Part shown: piece after piece, positions 53,705 to 61,575 of the stretch | How positions within the stretch are numbered: position 1 is the first letter of the stretch | How the letters are laid out: each line of letters opens with the position of its first letter | Source of the DNA: Streptomyces phaeolivaceus | GTDB lineage: Bacteria > Actinomycetota > Actinomycetes > Streptomycetales > Streptomycetaceae | DNA length: 64,000 nt | Direction of reading: 5' to 3' | NCBI RefSeq assembly: GCF_009184865.1 | Contig: NZ_CP045096.1 | Coordinates: 1,240,001-1,304,000, forward strand | Made by a program: the position numbers and the translations under genes | Notes under the pieces: model-generated | Told to the model about the DNA's origin: nothing | The model's database searches: none | The model's input: the letters and a program-made list of their open reading frames with translations, nothing else

Positions 53705-53845
53705 GTCAACTTCCTCCGGTGTGCGCTCACTTCACGGCCGCGGAACGCGCGGCCATGGACGGCCGTGCGAAGCACGACCGCCTTCAGAGCACAGAACCTA
53801 CAGCCGCCCACTGACAACGGCCCCCGGCACCCGGAATGACCGGTG

Positions 53846-55432
53846 CTACCAGCTGGTCTTCCAGGAGAGCTGCCACATGATCATCATCGTCGCGGGGTCG
53901 ATGACGTTCTCCAGGCCGGCGATCTCCTCGTTCGCGGCCGTGTACGCCTTGCCCTGCCAGAGCGGGATCAGCCGGGCGTCGTCCACGAGGATCTGCTGCG
54001 CCTCCTCGAACTCCTCGGACACCGCGCCGCGGTCGCTCTCGGCGCGCGACTCGGGGAGCAGCTTGTCCGTGATCTCCGGGCTCTTGTACGGCGTACCGAG
54101 CGCGTTCTGCTCGCCCACGAACGGGGCGATGAAGTTGTCGGCGTCGTTGAAGTCGGGGTTCCAGCCACGGCCGAAGACCGGGTACTCGCCCTTCTGGTAG
54201 CCCTCGGAGTAGGTCTTCCAGGGGCGGCTCTTCAGCGTGACCTTGAACAGCCCCGACGCCTCCAGTTGGCGCTTCAGCTCCTCGAAGGCCGGCTTGGTCT
54301 GGGAGCCGTAGCGGTCCGAGGTGTACCAGAGCGTGAGAGGAACCGTTTCGGTGATGCCCGCCTCGGTGAGGATGGACTTCGCCTTGGTCGCGCTGGGGTT
54401 GCCGTAGTCGTCGAAGAAGCCCGTCGTGTGGCCCACCAGACCCCTGGGGATCATGGAGTACAGCGGCTCGACGGTGTCCTTGTAGATGTTGTGGGCGAGC
54501 GCGGGCCGGTCGAGGACCTGGGCGACCGCCTTGCGCACGGCGGGGTTCTTGGCCCAGCTGTCCTTGGGGTTGAACACCAGGTAGCTGATCTCGGTGGTGG
54601 GGTTCTCCACGATCTGGAGCCCCTCCTCGTCGTGGTTGGCCTGGATGTCCACGATGTCCGCGGCCCCGAGCCCTCGATAGATGACCGAGATGTCCTTGTT
54701 CTTGAGGGCGCTGACCATCTTGTCGGACTGCTGGAAGTACTGGATGGTGATGGCGGAGTTCTTGAGGTCCGCGATGCCCTTGTAGTTCTCGTTCTTGACC
54801 AGCTCGGCCGTCTTGCCCTCGTCGTAGGAGGCGAGGTCGTAGGGCCCGGAGCCGGTGATCTCGCCGTCCTCGCGGAGCTTGTCCGCGGGGTAGTCCGCGG
54901 GGTCCACGATCGACATGGCGGGCGTGGTGAGCACCAGCGGGAAGGTCGCGTCGGGCTGGTTGAGGTGGAAGACGACCTCGCGGTCGCCCTTCGTCTGCAC
55001 CCGGGAGAGGGTGGTCAGCAGACCCGCGGGGCCGCCGTTGACGTTGATCTTCTTGATCCGGTCGAAGGAGTACTTGACGGCCTTCGCGTCCAGCGTGTGC
55101 CCGTTCGAGAACTTCAGGCCCTCGCGCAGGGTGCAGCTGTACACCGTGCTGGAGCTGTCCGTGAAGTCGCAGCTCTCGGCGGCGTCCGGCTCGGGATCGG
55201 ACGCGCCGGGCGCGTAACCGAGCAGGGGCTGGAAGACGTTGCGCATCAGCTCCCAGGAGTTGTCCCAGGCCGCGGCCGGGTCCAGCGTGCTCGGCGCACT
55301 GGTGGTCCCCACGATGATGGGGTCCGCGTCGTCGGAGGCGTCCGAGGAGAACACACCACATCCGGTCACCATGGATATGGACGCGATCACCGCGAGTGGC
55401 GGCAAGTATCGGTTCCGGTTGAACACGTGCAT
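53846..55432 (-). CDS. ABC transporter substrate-binding lipoprotein (SBP_bac_5)
   Basis: A 528-residue lipoprotein (signal with lipobox SMVTGC, Cys25) of the peptide/nickel SBP_bac_5 family: PIIVGTTSAPSTLDPAAAWDNSWELMRNVFQPLLGYAP and the typical ligand-binding core. No permease or ATPase genes are next to it, so it must work with transporters encoded elsewhere, or it has another sensing role. The intergenic region to ung (53705-53845) shows no gene. The ATG 55432 start is natural. Confidence 0.93.
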   Translation of the reverse strand: MHVFNRNRYLPPLAVIASISMVTGCGVFSSDASDDADPIIVGTTSAPSTLDPAAAWDNSWELMRNVFQPLLGYAPGASDPEPDAAESCDFTDSSSTVYSCTLREGLKFSNGHTLDAKAVKYSFDRIKKINVNGGPAGLLTTLSRVQTKGDREVVFHLNQPDATFPLVLTTPAMSIVDPADYPADKLREDGEITGSGPYDLASYDEGKTAELVKNENYKGIADLKNSAITIQYFQQSDKMVSALKNKDISVIYRGLGAADIVDIQANHDEEGLQIVENPTTEISYLVFNPKDSWAKNPAVRKAVAQVLDRPALAHNIYKDTVEPLYSMIPRGLVGHTTGFFDDYGNPSATKAKSILTEAGITETVPLTLWYTSDRYGSQTKPAFEELKRQLEASGLFKVTLKSRPWKTYSEGYQKGEYPVFGRGWNPDFNDADNFIAPFVGEQNALGTPYKSPEITDKLLPESRAESDRGAVSEEFEEAQQILVDDARLIPLWQGKAYTAANEEIAGLENVIDPATMMIMWQLSWKTSW

Positions 55433-55564
55433 GCTCCTCGAAATGCCGTACCAAGAGGGGGCGAACGATACCGCAGGCCCCTGCGACCGCAGGCGCCCGG
55501 CTGAAAGTGCCCTTGATCAGTCCGCTTGTGACGGCGTTGTCGAGTCCCGGTGAGGGGTGCGGAC

Positions 55565-55602
55565 GGGCGCCGGAAGGTTCGGTGAAGAGAGAACCGGCGC
55601 CC
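55565..55602 (-). terminator. Strong hairpin terminator after the two FabG-like genes
   Basis: Arms GGGCGCCGG (55565-55573) and CCGGCGCCC (55594-55602), plus inner GGTTC/GAACC with an AA bulge, lie 12 bases downstream of the SDR stop at 55614 (minus strand). Confidence 0.7.
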
Positions 55603-55613
55603 GCCGTACTCTG

Positions 55614-56381
55614 TCAGCCCACCCCGGCGTTGAGGAAGATGCCGCCGTCGACCACGAGGGTCTGGCCGGTGATCCAGTCGGACTGCTCCGAGGTGAGGAA
55701 GGCGGCGGCGCCCCCGATGTCGGAGGGCACTCCGAGCCGGCCGAGCGGGTACGCCGCCGCGGCCTCGGCCTCCCGGCCCTCGTACAGGGCCTTGGCGAAC
55801 TGGGTCTTCACCACGGCGGGCGCGATCGTGTTGGCCCGCACCCTCGGCGCGTACTCGTGCGCCAGTTGCAGGGTCAGATTGATCATGGCGGCCTTGCTGA
55901 TGCCGTACGCGCCGATGAACGGCGACGCGGAGACACCGGCGACGGAGGCGATGTTGACGATCGCGCCGCCGTTGTCCTTCTGCCAGGCGTGCCAGGTCTT
56001 CTGGGCGAAGCCGAGGGCCGAGATCACATTGGTCTCGAACACCTTGCGGGCCACGTTCAGGTCGAGGTCAGAGATCGGGCCGAACACCGGGTTGGTCCCG
56101 GCGTTGTTGACCAGGAAGTCGACGCGGCCGAAGGCCTCCATCGTGCGCTCGACGGCCTGGAGCTGGTGGGCCTCGTCATGGGCCTTGCCCGCGACACCGA
56201 TGACACGGTCGGCGCCGAGCCGCTCGACGGCCTCCTTGAGCGTGTCCTCGTTGCGGCCCGTGATGCACACCCGGTCGCCGCGTGCGACGAGGGCCTCGGC
56301 GATGCCGTGGCCGATGCCCCGGCTGGCGCCGGTGATGAGGGCGACCTTGCCCGAAAGTTCGGGGAGTTCCACCGAAGTCAT
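55614..56381 (-). CDS. SDR family oxidoreductase (FabG-like), second gene of the pair
   Basis: A 255-residue short-chain dehydrogenase. VALITGASRGIGHGIAEAL is the cofactor motif; the active site is NIASVAGVSASPFIGAYGISKAAM (Y-x3-K); the end is WITGQTLVVDGGIF. From memory, it resembles the 3-oxoacyl-reductase pair near S. coelicolor ung, but the real substrate is unknown. The gap to the upstream FabG gene is 12 bp, so they are one operon. Confidence 0.9.
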   Translation of the reverse strand: MTSVELPELSGKVALITGASRGIGHGIAEALVARGDRVCITGRNEDTLKEAVERLGADRVIGVAGKAHDEAHQLQAVERTMEAFGRVDFLVNNAGTNPVFGPISDLDLNVARKVFETNVISALGFAQKTWHAWQKDNGGAIVNIASVAGVSASPFIGAYGISKAAMINLTLQLAHEYAPRVRANTIAPAVVKTQFAKALYEGREAEAAAAYPLGRLGVPSDIGGAAAFLTSEQSDWITGQTLVVDGGIFLNAGVG

Positions 56382-56393
56382 GTTCCCGATTCC

Positions 56394-57155
56394 CTAGTTG
56401 AGCGGTCCGCCGGCGACGTACAGCACCTGGCCGGAGACGAATCCGGCGTCCTCGCCGGTGAAGTAGGCGATGGCACCGGCGATGTCCTCGGGCCGGCCGA
56501 CGCGCTGCACGGGGATCTGGGTGGCGGCGGCGGCCTGGAAGTCCTCGAAGCCCATGCCGACGCGGGCGGCGGTGGCGGCCGTCATGTCGGTGACGATGAA
56601 GCCGGGCGCGACGGCGTTTGCGGTGACGCCGAACTTGCCGAGTTCGATGGCGAGGGTCTTGGTGAAGCCCTGCAGACCCGCCTTGGCGGCGGAGTAGTTG
56701 GCCTGGCCCCGGTTGCCCAGCGCGGACGACGAGGACAGGTTGACGATCCGGCCGAACTTGGCCTCGACCATGTACTTCTGGACGGCCTTCGCCATCAGGA
56801 AGGCGCCGCGCAGATGCACGTTCATGACCGTGTCCCAGTCGGAGGCGCTCATCTTGAACAGCAGATTGTCGCGGAGCACGCCCGCGTTGTTCACCAGGAT
56901 GGTCGGAGCGCCCAGTTCCTCGGCGATCCGGGTGACGGCGGCCTCGACCTGCGCCTCGTCGGAGACGTCGCAGCCGACCGCGAGCGCCCGACCGCCGGCG
57001 GCGGTGATCTTCTCCACGGTGTCCTTGCACGCGGCCTCGTCGAGGTCGATCACCGCGACGGCCCGCCCCTCGGCGGCCAGTCGTACGGCGGTCGCGGCGC
57101 CGATGCCGCGCGCGCCACCCGTGACCACGGCGACACGCTGCTCAGTGGTGGACAT
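56394..57155 (-). CDS. 3-oxoacyl-ACP reductase-like protein (FabG type), first gene of the pair
   Basis: A 253-residue SDR. VAVVTGGARGIGAAT (cofactor), NNAGVLRDNLLFKMSASDWD (FabG-type loop), and the catalytic NLSSSSALGNRGQANYSAAKAGLQGFTK (SYK) are clear. It likely reduces beta-ketoacyl thioesters. The ATG 57155 follows GGAGAACCAGCA. It leads the two-gene operon ended by the terminator at 55565. Confidence 0.9.
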   Translation of the reverse strand: MSTTEQRVAVVTGGARGIGAATAVRLAAEGRAVAVIDLDEAACKDTVEKITAAGGRALAVGCDVSDEAQVEAAVTRIAEELGAPTILVNNAGVLRDNLLFKMSASDWDTVMNVHLRGAFLMAKAVQKYMVEAKFGRIVNLSSSSALGNRGQANYSAAKAGLQGFTKTLAIELGKFGVTANAVAPGFIVTDMTAATAARVGMGFEDFQAAAATQIPVQRVGRPEDIAGAIAYFTGEDAGFVSGQVLYVAGGPLN

Positions 57156-57315
57156 TGCTGGTTCTCCTCGCCCTTGGATGCGGCTCCTGCGGCGCCCCCC
57201 AGGTGGTGAGCGACCGCTTAGTACCTTCAGCACACGTGACGCTAGAAGTCCTGGCACCCGGTGTCAACGTTCCACCAGGTGTGATCCCTTACGTCGGCGG
57301 GTCACTTCCCCAGGG

Positions 57316-57726
57316 TCACTTCACCAGCAGGGCGAGCAGCCGCTCGGCCTCCGCCGCCGGATCCGCGGTGAGCCCAGTGTGCACGGGCCCCGCCTGGACG
57401 ACCGTGGAACGGGGCGCGACAAGCCACCGGAACCGCCGTCCGGCGTCGTCACGGGCGGCCTGCCCGGCCGCCTCTCCCCCGGCGCACACCCCCTCCACGG
57501 CGCGCAGCGCGGCGCGCACGCCCGCCGCGTCCGCCCCCGGGTCCAGGGCGAGCAGCTTGGCCTCGTCGAGATGGGTACGGGCCGCCACGAGCGCCCGGGA
57601 GCGGCTGTAGACCAGCACGCCCGCGTTGAAGCACTCACCGCGCTCGATCCGGGGCACGACCCGCAGCAGCGCGTACTCGTAGACGTCCTGCCCGGAGGCC
57701 CCGGTCCCCAGGAAACGGTCGCTCAC
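57316..57726 (-). CDS. DUF3037 protein
   Basis: A 136-residue protein of the DUF3037 family: QDVYEYALLRVVPRIERGECFNAGVLVYSRSRALVAARTHLDEAKLLALDPGAD. Its GTG overlaps the TGA of the HipA-like gene (GTGA), so they are translationally coupled. DUF3037 commonly partners HipA-like kinases; the role is unknown. Downstream (57156-57315) lies only the promoter region of the FabG pair. Confidence 0.87.
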   Translation of the reverse strand: MSDRFLGTGASGQDVYEYALLRVVPRIERGECFNAGVLVYSRSRALVAARTHLDEAKLLALDPGADAAGVRAALRAVEGVCAGGEAAGQAARDDAGRRFRWLVAPRSTVVQAGPVHTGLTADPAAEAERLLALLVK

Positions 57727-58496
57727 TTCTCCCCCTCGCCGCGCTCGATCCCCTCGACGCGTTCGTGGATGTCGGCGGCCCGCGCGAGCAGCGGTTCCGC
57801 GTACGCCCGCCGCAGCGCGTCCGGTGTCGCGAAGCCGGGCTCGTCCGTCAGCCAGACGTCAGGGATCTCGGCGGTCACCTCGGCGAGCAGTTCCTCGGTG
57901 ACCAGGGGCGCGAGGTCGGCGGCGGCAGCGGCGACATCGGGCCCAAAGCGGGCGAGGGCGTGGTCGGCGGCGTCGTACGGCTTGGCGGCGGAGGCGCGGG
58001 CGCCGGGCCAGTGGTGGTGCCAGATCATGGTGGCGCCGTGGTCGATCAGCCACAGTTCGCCGTGCCACATCAGCAGGTTCGGATTGCGCCAGGAGCGGTC
58101 GACGTTGTTGATCAGCGCGTCGAACCAGACGATCCGTCCGGCCTCCTCGGGGCTCACCTCGAAGGCGAGCGGGTCGAAGCCGAGGGCGCGGGCCAGGAAG
58201 TCCATGCCCAGGTTGGTGCCGCCACTGGACTTGATCAGCTCCTGCACCTGTTCGTCGGGTTCACCGAGTCCCAGGACCGGGTCGAGACCCACGGTGACCA
58301 GCGCGGGCACCCGCAGTCCGAGCCGCCGGGCCAGCTCACCGCAGACGACCTCCGCGACGAGCGTCTTGCGGCCCTGCCCGGCGCCGGTGAACTTCAGGAC
58401 GTACGTGCCGCGGTCGTCGGCCTCGACGAGTCCGGGCAGCGAACCGCCTTCCCGCAACGGCGTGATGTACCGGGTCGCGGTGACTTCCTTGAGCAT
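57723..58496 (-). CDS. HipA-like kinase
   Basis: A 257-residue HipA-family protein. The pattern GTYVLKFTGAGQGRKTLVAEVVCGELARRLGLRVP supplies the Lys of the kinase N-lobe, WFDALINNVDRSWRNPNLLMWHGELWLIDHGATMIW has the catalytic NVDR and metal-binding ID in the C-lobe. No HipB antitoxin is next to it; the coupled DUF3037 gene may take that place. It is shorter than E. coli HipA because the N-terminal subdomain is absent. Confidence 0.88.
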   Translation of the reverse strand: MLKEVTATRYITPLREGGSLPGLVEADDRGTYVLKFTGAGQGRKTLVAEVVCGELARRLGLRVPALVTVGLDPVLGLGEPDEQVQELIKSSGGTNLGMDFLARALGFDPLAFEVSPEEAGRIVWFDALINNVDRSWRNPNLLMWHGELWLIDHGATMIWHHHWPGARASAAKPYDAADHALARFGPDVAAAAADLAPLVTEELLAEVTAEIPDVWLTDEPGFATPDALRRAYAEPLLARAADIHERVEGIERGEGEK

Positions 58497-58697
58497 CGCC
58501 CCAGGCTACCGGCGGGCCGATCGCCCCCGGAGGCGACCCGTCCGCGGGCGCCGTGAACCGACAGCTTTCAGACAGCTGGTTTTGACGCCGTCGTGATCCC
58601 GGACAGGCCAAGATGTGCACCCTGTCTGAACGTTCAAGCACAGGCCCGCCGTATCCATGGGCGAAAGTGCAAAGCCATCTCGGAAGGAACCGACAGC

Positions 58698-59201
58698 ATG
58701 ACCAGCGAAACGATCAAACCCTCCTCCATTCCGGGCCGTCGCACCGTCATGGCGGCGGCCGGCGTGGCGGGGCTCGCCGTCGCGCTGACCGCCTGCGGGT
58801 CGGACGACGACTCCTCGACCTCGGTCTCCTCCGGCGCCGGGGCCGGCGGTGACGCGAGCGCCGAGTCGACCGCCGAGGCGAGCAGCGGAACCACGGGCGG
58901 CGACAGCGCGGGCGGCACGGAGATCGCCAAGACCTCGGACATCCCCGAGGGCGGCGGCAAGATCTTCGAGAGCGAGGGCGTGGTCATCACCCAGCCGGAG
59001 GCGGGCACCTACAAGGCGTTCTCCTCCGTCTGCACCCACCAGGGCTGTGCGGTGAAGTCGATAGCCGACGGCGTGATCAACTGCCCCTGTCACAACAGCA
59101 ACTTCTCGATCGCCGACGGCAGCGTGAAGAGCGGCCCGGCGACGAAGGCACTGCCGGCCAAGGAGGTCAGCGTGTCGGGGGAGTCGATCATGCTGGCGTG
59201 A
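58698..59201 (+). CDS. Rieske [2Fe-2S] lipoprotein
   Basis: A 167-residue protein with twin arginines (GRRTVMAAAGVAGLAVALTAC; Tat signal with lipobox, Cys33), a Ser/Gly/Ala-rich linker and a C-terminal Rieske domain: CTHQGC (Cys-x-His) and CPCHNSNF (Cys-x2-His). It is exported folded with its cluster and anchored to the membrane. The electron donor is unknown. GGAAGGA is the ribosome site before ATG 58698. Divergent from the HipA-like gene by ~200 bp. Confidence 0.93.
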   Translation: MTSETIKPSSIPGRRTVMAAAGVAGLAVALTACGSDDDSSTSVSSGAGAGGDASAESTAEASSGTTGGDSAGGTEIAKTSDIPEGGGKIFESEGVVITQPEAGTYKAFSSVCTHQGCAVKSIADGVINCPCHNSNFSIADGSVKSGPATKALPAKEVSVSGESIMLA

Positions 59202-59223
59202 TCTGATGTGCGGCTGGGGCTGA

Positions 59224-59320
59224 CCAAACGTTTGTTGGATTCGCCAAACGTTAGTTAGGTGTCGGCCTAACGTTTGCTGGGCACCGACCAAACGTTTGCC
59301 AGGTGCACCAAACGTTAGTT
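59224..59320. repeat. Array of five AACGTT palindrome sites at 20-22 bp spacing
   Basis: AACGTT centres occur at 59227-59232, 59247-59252, 59269-59274, 59291-59296 and 59311-59316, mostly within CCAAACGTTTG/CCAAACGTTAG half-sites with TTAGG/CCTAA continuations. The array lies between two convergent genes and overlaps the 3' end of the isochorismatase-like gene. Confidence 0.9.
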
Positions 59321-59990
59321 AGGCACCACCCCCGTCACCCGCCCCTTCCCACCACCCCACCACCTCCCCAGTGGTCGCGACCGTAGCGACCAACGCGAGG
59401 GTGTGGCGGATCATCGCGGGGGTGTACTCGGCAGGCACCCCCGCGATGGCGTCCCCGGGCACGACGACCGTGTAGCCGAGGTTCACGGCGTCGAACACGG
59501 CGTTCGGGACGGCCACGTTGGCCGAGACACCGGTGACGACCAGCGTGCGGCACCCCAGATTGCGCAGCAGCGCGTCCACGTCGGTGCCCGCCAGCGGCGA
59601 CAGCCCGTGCAGCCTTCGTACGATCAGGTCCTCGTCCGCGACCTCGATGGGCGGCGCGACCTGTACGGCGGAGGTGCCCGTCAACTGCCGTACGGACAGC
59701 CGTTCGGCCGCGCGGAACAGCCGGGCGTTGTGGTTGGCGCCCCGCCCGTCGGGCCGCCGTTCGGCGACGGCGTGCAGGACCTGCACCCCGCGCGCGTGGG
59801 CGGCGGCGACCAACCGGGCCACATTGGCGAGCGCCCCGGACGACCGGGCCTCGTGGGCGAGTTCGGGCAGCGCGCCGTCCGGTCCGACGACACCCCGCTG
59901 GCACTCGACGGTGAGCAGCACGGCGGTGGCGGGATCGAGCAGTCCGCCCAGCTCCCGCCGCCGCTTCGGGTCACTCGCGTAGGACGGCAT
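59319..59990 (-). CDS. Isochorismatase-fold protein lacking the usual catalytic triad
   Basis: A 223-residue protein of the isochorismatase/cysteine-hydrolase fold: AVLLTVECQRGVVGP (family LLVIDxQ), GTDVDALLRNLGCRTLVVTGVSANVAVPNAVFDAVNLGYTVVVP. The usual Asp is replaced by Glu (VECQ), the Cys of the VCV motif by Ala (NVAVPN), and no Lys is present in the corresponding segment (DLIVRRLHGLSPLAGTD). It may bind a ligand or be an altered hydrolase. ATG 59990 is natural. The last ~15 codons overlap the AACGTT array. Confidence 0.85.
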   Translation of the reverse strand: MPSYASDPKRRRELGGLLDPATAVLLTVECQRGVVGPDGALPELAHEARSSGALANVARLVAAAHARGVQVLHAVAERRPDGRGANHNARLFRAAERLSVRQLTGTSAVQVAPPIEVADEDLIVRRLHGLSPLAGTDVDALLRNLGCRTLVVTGVSANVAVPNAVFDAVNLGYTVVVPGDAIAGVPAEYTPAMIRHTLALVATVATTGEVVGWWEGAGDGGGA

Positions 59991-60099
59991 GACGGTCCCC
60001 CTGTCGTCGGCGATCGGGCGGGCGAGCGTAACGCCCCTTGCGCAGGGACGGAAGTCGGCCGATGCTCTTCTGACGCCACGTCAGCGGAGGGGATTCGGG

Positions 60100-60561
60100 A
60101 TGACCGTCACGCAGCGCCGGGGCCGGAGAATCATGATGGAGCCCGCCGAACTGGACGCGTTCCTGGGCGCGCAGCGCACCTGCCGGGTCGCGACGGTCTC
60201 GTCCGACGGGGCCCCGCACATCAGTCCGCTCTGGTTCGTCTGGGACGGCACCTCGCTCTGGCTCTACTCGATCACCCGCAGCAAGCGCTGGTCCGCGCTG
60301 CGCCGCGATCCGCGCGTCGCGGTCGTGGTCGACGCGGGCGAGGAGTACGGCGAGCTGCGGGGCGTCGAGCTGTCCGGCGCCGTGGAGTTCGTCGGCGAGG
60401 CTCCGCGCACGGGCGAGCCGGTCCCCGAACTCGTCGAGGTGGAGCGGCTGTTCGCCCGCAGGAACTTCGGCATCGACGAGATGCCGCACGACGGCAGACA
60501 CGCCTGGCTCCGGCTGACCCCGGACGCGATCGCGTCCTGGGACTTCCGCAAGCTGGGGTAG
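60100..60561 (+). CDS. PPOX-class FMN/F420-dependent flavoprotein
   Basis: A 153-residue split-beta-barrel flavoprotein (pyridoxamine phosphate oxidase-like): RTCRVATVSSDGAPHISPLWFVWDGTSLWLYSITRSKRWSALRRDPRVAVVVDAG. Such proteins reduce or bind FMN or F420 and include nitroreductase-like F420 enzymes; the cofactor is unclear. ATG 60100 has GGAGGGG 6-7 bp upstream. Convergent with LysR (gap 30 bp). Confidence 0.9.
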   Translation: MTVTQRRGRRIMMEPAELDAFLGAQRTCRVATVSSDGAPHISPLWFVWDGTSLWLYSITRSKRWSALRRDPRVAVVVDAGEEYGELRGVELSGAVEFVGEAPRTGEPVPELVEVERLFARRNFGIDEMPHDGRHAWLRLTPDAIASWDFRKLG

Positions 60562-60591
60562 CCGCGGCGGGGCTCGTTCCGCTACGGGAGT

Positions 60592-61500
60592 TCACCCCGC
60601 CCCGCACGCGTCCCCCGCCGCCCGCAGCGCCTCCACCGCCGCCCTGATGGACGGCCGCCGGTCGGCGTCCGCGCGCCACACCGCGTAGACGCTGCGATGG
60701 ACGCGATGGCGCACCGGCACGGTCCGTACCCCGGCCGGCATCGGGTCGCGGCCGAGCCTGGGCGCGATACAGACACCCAACCCGGCGGCGACGAGGGCGA
60801 GTTGGGTATGGTGCTCGCCGGCCCGGTGGGCGATCCGGGGTTCGATGCCATGGGCGCGCAGCGTGTAGAGCAGCCATTCGTGGCAGAACTCGCCCTCGGG
60901 CCAGGCGACCCAAGGCTCCTCCGCCAGCTCCCGCAGTTCGATCTCGTCGCGCCCGGCGAGCGGGTGGTCCTCCGGCAGCGCCACCTCCACCGGGTCGTCG
61001 AGGAGGGCGGCCCTGGCGAGGCCCTCGGGCACGGGCAGTGGCTTGTTGTACCAGTCGAGGACGACGGCCAGATCGGCGTCGCCCCGGATCACGGCGTGGA
61101 TCGCGAGTTCGGGTTCGAGTTCCCGCGAGCGCACGCGCAGCGCCGGGTGGTCGTCCTGGAGTGCGCGGAAGACGGCGGGAAACAGCCCCCGGACGGCGGT
61201 CGGGAAGGCGGCCAGCCGCAGTTCGCCGACGACCTGACCGCGCTGTGCCTCCAGGTCCGAATGCGCCAGTTCGACCTGCGACAGGATGCGTCCGGCGTGG
61301 TCGGCCAGCAGCCGCCCGGCGTCGGTCAGGCGCACGCCCCGCCCGTTCTTGGCGAGGAGCCGCTGCCCCACCTCGCGCTCCAGCTTGGCCATCTGCTGCG
61401 AGACGGCGGAGGTCGTCACATGCAGCCCCTCGGCGGCCCCGCTGACCGAGCCGTGCCGGGCGAGCGCGTCGAGGGTGCGCAGGCGCTCCAGATTCAACAT
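60592..61500 (-). CDS. LysR family transcriptional regulator
   Basis: A 302-residue LysR-type regulator. HTH residues ~1-60 (LERLRTLDALARHGSVSGAAEGLHVTTSAVSQQMAKLEREVGQRLL), followed by the periplasmic-binding-protein-like effector domain. It is divergent from a DMT transporter, and the 75-bp gap holds direct and inverted repeats typical of LysR sites, so the transporter gene is a likely target. Effector unknown. ATG 61500 is natural. Confidence 0.93.
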   Translation of the reverse strand: MLNLERLRTLDALARHGSVSGAAEGLHVTTSAVSQQMAKLEREVGQRLLAKNGRGVRLTDAGRLLADHAGRILSQVELAHSDLEAQRGQVVGELRLAAFPTAVRGLFPAVFRALQDDHPALRVRSRELEPELAIHAVIRGDADLAVVLDWYNKPLPVPEGLARAALLDDPVEVALPEDHPLAGRDEIELRELAEEPWVAWPEGEFCHEWLLYTLRAHGIEPRIAHRAGEHHTQLALVAAGLGVCIAPRLGRDPMPAGVRTVPVRHRVHRSVYAVWRADADRRPSIRAAVEALRAAGDACGAG

Positions 61501-61509
61501 GTAAGTGAT

Positions 61510-61552
61510 GCTACGAGATTCAGATCAGGAATTCTCGCTTGCGCTACGAGAT
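61510..61552. promoter_or_regulatory. LysR-type binding site between LysR and DMT transporter
   Basis: GCTACGAGAT occurs at 61510-61519 and 61543-61552 (33 bp apart), and CGAGA (61514-61518) with TCTCG (61533-61537) forms an inverted repeat. This fits a LysR regulatory site. Confidence 0.65.
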
Positions 61553-61575
61553 CTTTCGCCACCATCGTGGTGCCC

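Noticed and set aside
59224..59320. AACGTT array as a CRISPR
   Set aside because: The shared core is a 6-bp palindrome at 20-22 bp intervals with no long identical repeats or unique spacers.
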